The translations under genes and the position numbers were made by a program. Shown in pieces: positions 36,387 to 43,425 of a stretch of 64,000 bases of DNA; the stretch's first letter is position 1, and every line of letters begins with the position of its first letter. This DNA comes from Paenibacillus eucommiae (GTDB lineage: Bacteria > Bacillota > Bacilli > Paenibacillales > NBRC-103111). The notes under the pieces are model-generated. The model was not told the DNA's origin. It saw only the letters and a list, made by a program, of their open reading frames with translations, and made no database searches. The stretch spans positions 89,955-153,954 of the forward strand of contig NZ_JAGGLB010000025.1 in NCBI RefSeq assembly GCF_017874215.1, written 5' to 3'.

Positions 36387-37169
36387 TTAGCCTTCAAGCT
36401 TGCTGACTTCACGATAATAGACCGCATTTTGCACAATCCAGATGATGGCGAGTACGATAATTGGCAGTGGGGAAAAGCTGAACATCAGGGCATACATGAT
36501 GAAAAACAGAATGCCTGCCATCAATAGAATATTAACAACTCTAAAGGCACGGTAAGAAGAGCGGTAAGCGATATATTTCTCTCCTTCGTCCAGCTTCTCG
36601 AAGTGATCACGTTGCGCGTGGAGGGCACTCAGATCCAATTGGCGGTCTGGATACTGCTTGTTATACCGGTTAACAGTTAAAACTTGCAGAAACACAGAGA
36701 TAAACAAGAACAATACAGCAGTGAGCAAAGTAGTCAGCATGAAAGTTTCTTCAGAGGGGGGACTCTGATTCTTGCCTATGTCCAAGGTATGAGCGAAGGC
36801 AAGTGAAATCCAGACAAAAGAGATAATAAAGTTGTAGGTACTGATTTTAAGCAGCGTTCCTAGCAAGCGTTCCTTGGGACTCGTGGGTTCATCATGCTCA
36901 GAAGATTGTTGATCTTTGATGCGAGATAGACGCAGCAGTCCGGAAGCATTCCATACGGTTAATACAATAGAAACGAGGGCAATAACCGCAAATAAGACGT
37001 CATATTCAAAATAAATGGAAGGCGTGACCTGAATGTCCTCTGGAACTTTTTTAAGCAAACCGCTTGAAAAGAGATAGCCTATAATTCCGCCTATAATCAT
37101 ACTTAAGAGGATAAGCAGTGTGTTCTTTTTTTTCTTAGTGGAGCCCGTTTGCGTACTCTTGCTAATCAT
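36387..37169 (-). CDS. DUF3169 family membrane protein
   Basis: 260 residues with six hydrophobic segments in three pairs (about 18-38, 52-70, 108-130, 145-165, 208-226, 230-250) and a charged cytoplasmic loop. It matches DUF3169, which is almost always found next to a small XRE regulator. Here it overlaps that regulator by 8 bp. Function unknown; a membrane sensor or partner of the regulator is plausible from the constant pairing. Confidence 0.8.
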   Translation of the reverse strand: MISKSTQTGSTKKKKNTLLILLSMIIGGIIGYLFSSGLLKKVPEDIQVTPSIYFEYDVLFAVIALVSIVLTVWNASGLLRLSRIKDQQSSEHDEPTSPKERLLGTLLKISTYNFIISFVWISLAFAHTLDIGKNQSPPSEETFMLTTLLTAVLFLFISVFLQVLTVNRYNKQYPDRQLDLSALHAQRDHFEKLDEGEKYIAYRSSYRAFRVVNILLMAGILFFIMYALMFSFSPLPIIVLAIIWIVQNAVYYREVSKLEG

Positions 37170-37374
37170 GGCCTAGTTCCTCCTCATCTAATAAAAAAAT
37201 ATCCTCCACCTGCACCTTAAATACATGCGCAATTTTTATAGCCAATACAACCGAGGGGGAGTAATCGCCCCTTTCAATTAGCGCGATCGTTTGCCGGGAT
37301 GCTCCAATCAACTGCGCTAAATCACTCTGCGAGAGTCGGTCACGGGCTCTCAATTCCCGAACACGATTGTGCAA
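37162..37374 (-). CDS. Small XRE-family HTH regulator
   Basis: 70 residues from TTG 37374: H-N-R-V-R-E-L-R-A-R-D-R-L-S-Q-S-D-L-A-Q-L-I-G... This single HTH_3 domain is of the Cro/'YozG' type, with I-A-L-I-E-R-G-D-Y-S-P-S. TTG is preferred because GGAGGTGA lies 6 bp before it; the ATG at 37389 is itself inside this ribosome-binding sequence and has none of its own. Forms a pair with the DUF3169 gene and probably binds the inverted repeat just upstream. Confidence 0.85.
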   Translation of the reverse strand: MHNRVRELRARDRLSQSDLAQLIGASRQTIALIERGDYSPSVVLAIKIAHVFKVQVEDIFLLDEEELGHD

Positions 37375-37397
37375 CGATCTCACCTCCATGAAAGTAA

Positions 37398-37438
37398 TTG
37401 TATACGATTATATTCTAAATGTAAATGATCATATACAA
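37398..37438. promoter_or_regulatory. Inverted-repeat operator and promoter region of the XRE-DUF3169 pair
   Basis: TTGTATACGATTA (37398-37410) and TGATCATATACAA (37426-37438) form a 13-bp inverted repeat with two mismatches and a 15-bp gap. A minus-strand TATAAT overlaps the arm nearer the gene. Fits autorepression by the XRE protein. Confidence 0.6.
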
Positions 37439-37454
37439 AATAATAATTAAACCT

Positions 37455-37485
37455 TACAAAAAAAGACGCCATGCGCGGCGTCCTT
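37455..37485 (-). terminator. Rho-independent terminator for leftward transcripts
   Basis: GACGCC (37465-37470), GGCGTC (37477-37482), and on the minus strand a run of seven T after the stem. It would end leftward transcripts coming from the ABC-2 operon through the repeats at 37505-37985. Confidence 0.8.
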
Positions 37486-37504
37486 TGATGTGCGTGTTCA
37501 TGGC

Positions 37505-37637
37505 TTTGGTGCGTTGCGGAGGGAATGGCTGTGGGCTCCAGCCGCTGATTTGTTCCCATGAATGGTATAGATGAGGAGGTAGGAACAAATCTTTAAAGGC
37601 GGACGCTATCGCTCTTCCTCCCACAGCCATTACTTCT
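37505..37637. repeat. Imperfect palindromic (MITE-like) element
   Basis: Outer arms GAGGGAATGGCTGTGGG (about 37518-37534) and CCCACAGCCATTACTTCTC (about 37619-37637); inner arms GATTTGTTCC and GGAACAAATC. Total about 120-130 bp, no ORF. The left arm with its flank (TTGGTGCGTTGCGGAGGG...) recurs inverted at 27129-27174. Non-autonomous-element character is inferred from the palindrome and the second copy. Confidence 0.55.
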
Positions 37638-37681
37638 CTTTAGCTACAATCCCACGAACGCCAAGCTCAAACGGACTGCCT

Positions 37682-37983
37682 GCAAGGGTTTTTCTCTTGG
37701 TTTGGGGAGATTTCCCCGCAGGCAAAGCCGCTGGGGATGAGATGTTCTCGTCACCAGCGCGCGCAGCTGAGAAGGACCTGCTACTTTAACGATGTTTTTC
37801 ATCGCTAAAAGCACCAGGTCCGCTCCAAATCTTTGCTTTAACGATGAAAAACATCGTTAAAATCCCTTTTAGCCACCCAGAGAGGCCATCCGCCTTCTTT
37901 TAACGATGAAAATCATCATTAACGTGACCGATTACCTGGAAACACTTGCTTTAACGATGAAAAACATCGTTAAATGAAGCACG
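37682..37983 (-). repeat. Tetra-box element, type 1, copy B
   Basis: Boxes at 37785-37809, 37837-37861, 37899-37923 and 37950-37974 (offsets 52/62/51). The 100-bp head (GCAAGG-GTTTTTCTCTTGG..., GGCAAAG-CCGCTGGGGATGA) and all three spacers match copies C and D. Minus strand given because the imperfect box pairs are G-U wobbles only on that strand. It lies in the 3' trailer of the ABC-2 operon (stop at 37990). Confidence 0.85.
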
Positions 37984-37989
37984 AACCAT

Positions 37990-38796
37990 CTATAAGGGCA
38001 GGTCGCGTTTGCGAAATAGTACAATAGCCAGGCCAAACGCAATGAATCCGATGACGAAGAGAAGGAGGGAGGATGCGGCCATATCCTTGCCATTTACGAT
38101 TTCGCCCGGTTGATACAAAGAAAAGATGGAGATGCTTCTCATCCAATCGATATTTGCGCTGATTTTACCTAGCAGATCCAGGCTGAAGAATCCGAATGTG
38201 ATCAATCCGGAGATGCCAAGCGCCTTCTTCTCGTCATTGGCCAGAGAGGACACCAGGAAGGAGATGCCGCCGACAGCAAAGAAGAGCAGGAATGCTGCTG
38301 CATTCATCTGAATGAATGTGGATGTATCAAATTCAAAATCGCCGCCCAGAAACCAGGCGTTTCCGGCAAATCCGGCGATGGTGGTGACGGCGATGATCAG
38401 AAAGAGTCCGGTTGCCAAAACACTTGCTTGCGTGAAGGCGACTTTCGCTCTGGTTGTTGGTGTCGACAATAAATAGGCCATTGAGCCTTGATCCACCAAT
38501 TTGGCCATAAGCTGAGTCGATAACTGAACACATACGATAGAGAGGATCAGAACGAGAATGAGTCCGTAGTATTCCCCAGAAATGAAGGCCTCGGCACTAT
38601 CAAAGCCATTGAGTCCGAAAGCTTTTCCGACTCCTTCAGGCATGGATTGGACCAGCTCATCGATGGCTTTGGTGTTTTTGGCTAGACCGGGATACAACCA
38701 GAACATGAGCAGGATATAAAATGCAGACCCGAATGCATAGTTCATGAAGCCCTTCATATTCACTTTCATCATCTGCTTATATAAAGTGACATTCAT
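37990..38796 (-). CDS. ABC-2 type transporter permease
   Basis: 268 residues, six hydrophobic segments. Typical ABC-2 permease with L-M-A-K-L-V-D-Q-G-S-M-A-Y-L-L-S-T-P-T-T-R (the coupling-helix region) and a C-terminal A-I-V-L-F-R-K-R-D-L. Partner of the ATPase encoded immediately upstream (4-bp overlap). Exported substrate unknown; such pairs often export antimicrobial peptides or lipids. Confidence 0.88.
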   Translation of the reverse strand: MNVTLYKQMMKVNMKGFMNYAFGSAFYILLMFWLYPGLAKNTKAIDELVQSMPEGVGKAFGLNGFDSAEAFISGEYYGLILVLILSIVCVQLSTQLMAKLVDQGSMAYLLSTPTTRAKVAFTQASVLATGLFLIIAVTTIAGFAGNAWFLGGDFEFDTSTFIQMNAAAFLLFFAVGGISFLVSSLANDEKKALGISGLITFGFFSLDLLGKISANIDWMRSISIFSLYQPGEIVNGKDMAASSLLLFVIGFIAFGLAIVLFRKRDLPL

Positions 38797-39680
38797 TTCA
38801 TCGTCCCCTTCCTATCATAGTAATTCATAAATATGTCCTCCAGGTTTTGGGTGAAAATATCGATGTTAAGCACTCTGTACTTGGCTGTCTCTTCCACAAA
38901 AGTATCGTAATTGCCCTGGACGGCAACTCTTACCCGATTCCCTTCGTGCGATTCGATAAGCAAGCCGGAATCCAGGAACGATGCGGCCTCGGCTTGACTT
39001 CCGAAGGTGACTTCGAACAGCTTCCGCTGCATAGACTGCAGCTCATGGATGTCCTTGATGGCAATGATGATGCCGTCTTTGATAATGGCAGCCCGGTCGC
39101 ATGTCCTCTCGATTTCCGGAAAGCTGTGTGAGGACATCAGGAATGTTTTTCCCCTGGCTTTCTCCTCCAGCACAATTTCGATAAACACCTTCTGCATAAG
39201 CGGGTCGAGGCCTGATGTAGGTTCATCCAGAATAATCACATCAGGGTCATGCATGAAGGCAGCTACGATGCCTACCTTTTGCTTCATGCCTTTGGACATT
39301 TTCCGGATGGGCGTATGAACGTCGAACTGCAGGCGGTCGATTAAACGAGTGCGCTTGGACAAGTCCTTCACCCCCTGCATATTAGCCATAAAATCCAGAA
39401 ACGTCTTGCCTGTCATTCCCTCAATAAAAGATATTTCACCCGGCAGGTATCCGACGTAGGCTTGAACCTTCCCCTGTTCCTTCCAGGTATCCAGCCCGTT
39501 CACCTTCACATATCCTTGGTCTGGTTTCATGAAGCCCATGATATGCCGGATCGTTGTAGACTTTCCCGCACCATTTGGTCCCAAAAAGCCGAAAACCTCG
39601 CCTTTCTTCACCGAAAACGAAACGTCGAAAATTCCTTTCCCGTTTGAAAATGTCTTCGTCAAATGTTCAATGGTTACCAT
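38793..39680 (-). CDS. ABC transporter ATP-binding protein
   Basis: 295 residues. Walker A is G-P-N-G-A-G-K-S-T-T, signature here M-S-K-G-M-K-Q-K-V-G (the usual LSGGQ changed to SKGMK, as in CcmA/NatA-like exporters), Walker B V-I-I-L-D-E-P-T-S-G-L-D, switch S-S-H-S. GGAGGTG 6 bp before the ATG. The promoter upstream carries two operator copies. Confidence 0.92.
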   Translation of the reverse strand: MVTIEHLTKTFSNGKGIFDVSFSVKKGEVFGFLGPNGAGKSTTIRHIMGFMKPDQGYVKVNGLDTWKEQGKVQAYVGYLPGEISFIEGMTGKTFLDFMANMQGVKDLSKRTRLIDRLQFDVHTPIRKMSKGMKQKVGIVAAFMHDPDVIILDEPTSGLDPLMQKVFIEIVLEEKARGKTFLMSSHSFPEIERTCDRAAIIKDGIIIAIKDIHELQSMQRKLFEVTFGSQAEAASFLDSGLLIESHEGNRVRVAVQGNYDTFVEETAKYRVLNIDIFTQNLEDIFMNYYDRKGTMK

Positions 39681-39705
39681 GCCGGCACCTCCAGGAATAA
39701 AAGAA

Positions 39706-39804
39706 ATGAAATATTCTTATTAGCATATTTCATATATGTTATATTATGCCCGGAAAGTGATTCTGTCAATGATTTTATGAAATATGTTAATAGTTTTATT
39801 TCAT
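39706..39804 (-). promoter_or_regulatory. Consensus promoter with paired operators, ABC-2 operon
   Basis: On the minus strand: TTGACA (complement of 39764-39769), a 17-bp spacer and TAATAT (complement of 39741-39746). Two copies of ATGAAATA-N11/12-ATTTCAT (39706-39733 and 39777-39804, 28 bp each) flank it, one downstream of the -10 and one upstream of the -35, with centres 71 bp apart. The arrangement suggests cooperative repression by a dimeric regulator encoded elsewhere. Confidence 0.75.
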
Positions 39805-39884
39805 AAATATATAAGGATATCCGCTCTGCTGATGATTATAGGATTCATCTATTTCAATATGCAAAAGTTCTATTAGTATTGTGA

Positions 39885-39913
39885 TTGACGCAACAGGTGG
39901 AGGGTGATAATGT
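39885..39913 (+). promoter_or_regulatory. Promoter of DHA2 pump at 40056
   Basis: TTGACG (39885-39890), a 17-bp spacer, TAATGT (39908-39913). Gives a 5' leader of roughly 135 nt. Confidence 0.6.
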
Positions 39914-39979
39914 TTGGCATAAGTTATTAAGACAATAAAACCTATGGGAATTATAAGGTATTTAATGTTTGGTGGTGAA

Positions 39980-40028
39980 TATTTGGGACGCGTATTTGGG
40001 ATAAGTATTTGGGGTACACATTTGGCCC
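39980..40028 (+). repeat. 13-bp-period direct repeats in the pump 5' leader
   Basis: TATTTGGGACGCG, TATTTGGGATAAG and TATTTGGGGTACA, then the partial CATTTGG. About 3.5 copies ending 25 bp before the start codon. Possible RNA- or protein-binding sites. Confidence 0.7.
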
Positions 40029-40055
40029 TGTGGAGACTAGATCGGGGGTGCCGTA

Positions 40056-41510
40056 TTGTCTGTAAACGTAGCAGGAATAGAATTAGGTCAAAGAATTGAA
40101 ATGCAGCCTTTTTGGCCGACCTTGACGATACTTTTTTTAGGCTCTTTTGTAGGGATGTATCATATTGCTTCTTTGAACATTTCTCTTCCTGCTTTCATAA
40201 GTATTTTTGGTACGGATTTGCACACAGCACAGTGGCTGGTCAGCGGATTTACACTTGCCTCGGGGGTTATCGCGCCAGTCAGTGGTTATGCTGGAGATCG
40301 TTTTGGCAACAAGAACTTGTTTTTGCTAGCGCTTGCGGGGATTACGATCAGCTCTTTTCTAAGCGGGCTTGCCTGGAATATTTATGCGCTAATTGTCTTT
40401 AGAGTTATCCAGGGCGTATTCTGCGGACTTATTCAGGTGGTGTCTCTGGCTATGATTTATCAGATGATTCCCCGGGAAAAACAGCCCTTTGCCGTTAGTA
40501 TCTGGTCCTTCGCAACCGTTCTGGGAACCGCTGTTTCTCCGACGATCAGCGGCTGGCTGCTGGGCTACCACTGGCAGTGGATGTTCCTCGTTACCGTTCC
40601 GCTAGGGCTTATCGTGTGGCTTGTCGGCTGGCGTGTTCTGCCTGTTGTTTCCTCCTCCTCGCATTTGAAGCTGGATAGTTTGGGACTTGCGCTGGCAGTT
40701 ACGGGCAGCCTATCGCTGCTGCTTTTGTTCGGCAATTTTCATCAGTGGGGAATAAGTTCTCCGACGACCTGGTTCACCTTACTGCTAAGCCTTACGAGCG
40801 GGCTTTGGTTTGTATTGCATGTGCTGAAGAGCAAGCAGCCGCTGCTGGAGCTTAGACTTTTTAAATCCAGGGCTTTTACGATGAGCTTATGTATTTCGCT
40901 TATATTTTCCGTTGGGCTGTATACGGGGATATATTTTGTTCCACTGTATTTACAAGAAGTTAAAGGATTAACGCCTTATGAGGTTGGATTGGTGTTCATT
41001 CCAGCAGCGGTTCTTCTTACGGCCGGTACCTTTGTGGCGGGACGCTTTTACAATAAGCCGGGACCGGTAGCGCTAATTACTGCGGGCAGTATGTTCATGG
41101 TGTGCACGATGTTTCAATTCAGTTATTTAAAAGCGGACACCAGTCTGCTATTCATTATCATATTGCTGGCGCTTCGTAATTTTGGCACGGGGTTATCGAT
41201 GTCTCCTCTGACGAATATAGGCATGATGAACATTCCACGCGAGCTCTCAAGCCATGCTTCCGCCTTGATCAACTGGCTTCGGCAAGTATTTTCCGCTATA
41301 GTAATAGGCTTGTTTACATCGATTTATTACCGCAGATATGATGTTCACTTGGCGCAATTAATGGAGGGAGCGGATCGAAGGGAAGCATCGTTTCATTCAG
41401 CGGCTTACATACTGGGCATCAATGACGTTTTTCTGATCGCGAGTATAACGGTCTGCTTGGTTATTCCAATGGTCTGGCTACTGCGGGGACAGTCCAAATA
41501 TGGGGAATAG
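40056..41510 (+). CDS. DHA2-family MFS drug transporter (14 TMS)
   Basis: 484 residues. A-S-L-N-I-S-L-P-A-F is helix 1 motif (D changed to S at the usual acidic site), A-Q-W-L-V-S-G-F-T-L-A, then G-Y-A-G-D-R-F-G-N-K as motif A, and motif C-like A-V-S-P-T-I-S-G-W-L-L. The start is TTG 40056 after GGGGGTG. Divergent from the ABC-2 operon. Loss of the helix 1 acid compared with the pump at 17283 suggests a different substrate range. Confidence 0.85.
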   Translation: MSVNVAGIELGQRIEMQPFWPTLTILFLGSFVGMYHIASLNISLPAFISIFGTDLHTAQWLVSGFTLASGVIAPVSGYAGDRFGNKNLFLLALAGITISSFLSGLAWNIYALIVFRVIQGVFCGLIQVVSLAMIYQMIPREKQPFAVSIWSFATVLGTAVSPTISGWLLGYHWQWMFLVTVPLGLIVWLVGWRVLPVVSSSSHLKLDSLGLALAVTGSLSLLLLFGNFHQWGISSPTTWFTLLLSLTSGLWFVLHVLKSKQPLLELRLFKSRAFTMSLCISLIFSVGLYTGIYFVPLYLQEVKGLTPYEVGLVFIPAAVLLTAGTFVAGRFYNKPGPVALITAGSMFMVCTMFQFSYLKADTSLLFIIILLALRNFGTGLSMSPLTNIGMMNIPRELSSHASALINWLRQVFSAIVIGLFTSIYYRRYDVHLAQLMEGADRREASFHSAAYILGINDVFLIASITVCLVIPMVWLLRGQSKYGE

Positions 41511-41599
41511 CTGGCTAGGCGAGGCGGGGGCTGATCAGCTTTGGCCAGCCCTTACCAGCTCTGACCTCGCCGAGCAATCTAAGTTAATTGTTTTAAGAG

Positions 41600-41641
41600 G
41601 CTGCATCCAAACGCTGCTTAGGAGCAGCATTTGGATGCAGC
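41600..41641. terminator. Bidirectional terminator
   Basis: GCTGCATCCAAA/TTTGGATGCAGC, with inner GCTGCT/AGCAGC. A 12-bp stem between two convergent genes. Its T-tract is modest on both sides. Confidence 0.75.
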
Positions 41642-41644
41642 TAA

Positions 41645-42808
41645 TTATTTCTTCAAAGCGGTGTAGCCCGTTTTTTCCACCAAAAGCTGTCCTTGTGGAG
41701 ATAAAATCCACTCTACAAAAGCTTCAGCGTGAGGATTAGTTGTGCCTGCCGTGACGGCATAAAACTCTGCGGCCAGCGGATATTCGCCATTTTCTATCGT
41801 CTGCTTGGCAGGGGCGATGCCATCTACGTCAAGCAGACGGATCTGGCCGTTTTGCACCATTTCCGTAGCAAAATAGAGGAAGGAATAGCCGATCGCATTT
41901 TTATAATTGCGGTAATCTGCAGTATCCTTGATGATCTGGCCCATGCCTATGATGACATCCTCCTTCGGGGACGTCATTAGCTGGCGGTCTTCCATGATTT
42001 TTTGCAGCATCGTTTGGCTGCCGCTATTGTCAGGCCTTTGGAACGCTTTTATTTTTTCATTCTGGCCTCCAAGCTGCTTCCAGCTCCTGGTTTCACCGGA
42101 ATAAATCGAGCGGATCTGCTCCGTTGAAAGATTAGTGACAGGATTGGAGGCATTCACAAAAAACACAAAGGCCTCCCGGCCAATTGGGGTTAGCTTCAGC
42201 TCTACTCCCATTGTTTTGGCATGATCCAGCTGTTCTTGGGAAGGGCGGGCTGCAAAGATAATGTCCGTATTGCCTTGAATTAAATGTTCATAGGCCTCGA
42301 TGGTGGTTGAACACAACACTTCACTATAACCGATATCATATTCCTTCTCAGGATAAACCGCCTGCACAAAAGCTGCATAAAGCGGATATAAGGCAGTTGC
42401 ACCGTCAAGTCTCGGTAAATTGTCCGGGATCGATAAGGACGCCGGTTCTTCCAGTCTGGCCGCTCTTGTATTCGGGTTAAAAGGCTGATAGGCATACAGC
42501 TCTACAGCTTGGTCGTCGACTACGGCAAAGCTGTCATTATAGGCTTTTTTGATTTCATATCCAGTTATGGTTAAAGCACCAATCAATACAAATGAGCCCA
42601 TAGCTATATAAAGTATTTTTGGCTTCACCAGATTAAACACTCTAATTACAACAAACACGGCTAAAACAACAGCAACCACCAAGACAAACTGCGTGTAAAA
42701 TCGCATCCCCCCTAAAGATGTAATAAGCGCAGCAAAAAAAGCGGCAAATGCAATACATGGCAATAAAAGGCAGCATAAAAGGATTTTTGTTAACGTCTGA
42801 CCTGTCAC
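41645..42808 (-). CDS. PstS-like periplasmic-binding-fold protein with N-terminal membrane helices
   Basis: 387 residues. Three hydrophobic segments (about 7-30, 38-58, 64-84), then an extracellular PBP-like domain: L-D-G-A-T-A-L-Y-P-L-Y, I-I-F-A-A-R-P-S, I-R-S-I-Y-S-G-E-T-R-S-W-K-Q-L-G-G, F-Q-R-P-D-N-S-G-S-Q-T-M. All match phosphate-binding PstS-type proteins. Ordinary PstS is a lipoprotein with no such membrane part, so this one is tethered and probably senses or captures an oxyanion. No pst permease genes are nearby. The start is GTG 42808; AAGGAGG lies 13 bp upstream, rather far. Confidence 0.8.
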   Translation of the reverse strand: MTGQTLTKILLCCLLLPCIAFAAFFAALITSLGGMRFYTQFVLVVAVVLAVFVVIRVFNLVKPKILYIAMGSFVLIGALTITGYEIKKAYNDSFAVVDDQAVELYAYQPFNPNTRAARLEEPASLSIPDNLPRLDGATALYPLYAAFVQAVYPEKEYDIGYSEVLCSTTIEAYEHLIQGNTDIIFAARPSQEQLDHAKTMGVELKLTPIGREAFVFFVNASNPVTNLSTEQIRSIYSGETRSWKQLGGQNEKIKAFQRPDNSGSQTMLQKIMEDRQLMTSPKEDVIIGMGQIIKDTADYRNYKNAIGYSFLYFATEMVQNGQIRLLDVDGIAPAKQTIENGEYPLAAEFYAVTAGTTNPHAEAFVEWILSPQGQLLVEKTGYTALKK

Positions 42809-42875
42809 TTTGACTATGAAACCTCCTTCTGAATGGATATTTCATAAGTATACTAAAATTGTCCAGCTTGGTTAA

Positions 42876-43167
42876 GCAAGTTGGGAATTTATTCACTCTA
42901 GGATTCGGCGCAGGCGCTGGAGATGAAGAGCGTCCCCGCCAGAGCACGCAACCGAGAGGATTTGCTACTTTAACGATGTTTTTCATCGTTAAAAGCATCA
43001 GGTCCGCTCCACATCCTTACTTTAACGATGAAAAACATCGTTAAAATCCCTTTTAACCACCCTGAGAGGCCATCTAGCCTCTTTTAACGATGAAAATCAT
43101 CATTAACGTGACGGGTTGATCTGGGACACTTGTTTTAACGATGAAAAACATCATTAAGTGGAGCACG
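42876..43167 (-). repeat. Tetra-box element, type 1, copy C
   Basis: Boxes at 42969-42993, 43021-43045, 43083-43107 and 43134-43158 (offsets 52/62/51, identical to copy B). Spacers match B closely, for example AG-CATCAGGTCCGCTCCA and CCTTTTAACCACCCTGAGAG. On the wobble-paired strand (minus) it would lie in the 5' leader of the PBP-like gene that starts at 42808. Confidence 0.85.
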
Positions 43168-43289
43168 CTCATTCCCGCAGAAGGCGGGCTGCCACTAACA
43201 CTCATCCTCCCCGTATCCCTTAGTGGCGATAGGATAATCTGATCTTCCGTTCTGATTTTCTCAGAGAATGAAGGCACTGGCTATCCGCA

Positions 43290-43371
43290 TAGACCAAGTG
43301 GACCTAGATATAGTACAATTAAAAAAATATCTAAGCTAAACCCTTGACCCTCAAGATGTTTAGCTTTTTTT
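43290..43371 (+). promoter_or_regulatory. Promoter followed at once by a strong terminator, ahead of the molybdopterin enzyme
   Basis: TAGACC-18 bp-TACAAT (43290-43319). The stem AAGCTAAAC/GTTTAGCTT with inner CTTGA-CCC-TCAAG and a run of eight T follows at 43333-43371. The start codon lies 55 bp further. Either an attenuator for the downstream gene or a very short terminated RNA of about 45 nt. Confidence 0.55.
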
Positions 43372-43425
43372 GATAAAATCGTGACGCCAAGTGTTAACGA
43401 AAGAAGTATGAAGGAGTGCCTCGAT

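Noticed and set aside
37785..37974. CRISPR-like pattern of 25-bp repeats with 26-37-nt spacers
   Set aside because: Only four units, palindromic repeats with variable bases, spacers conserved between distant copies, no cas genes. The same applies to 16977, 42969 and 48148.
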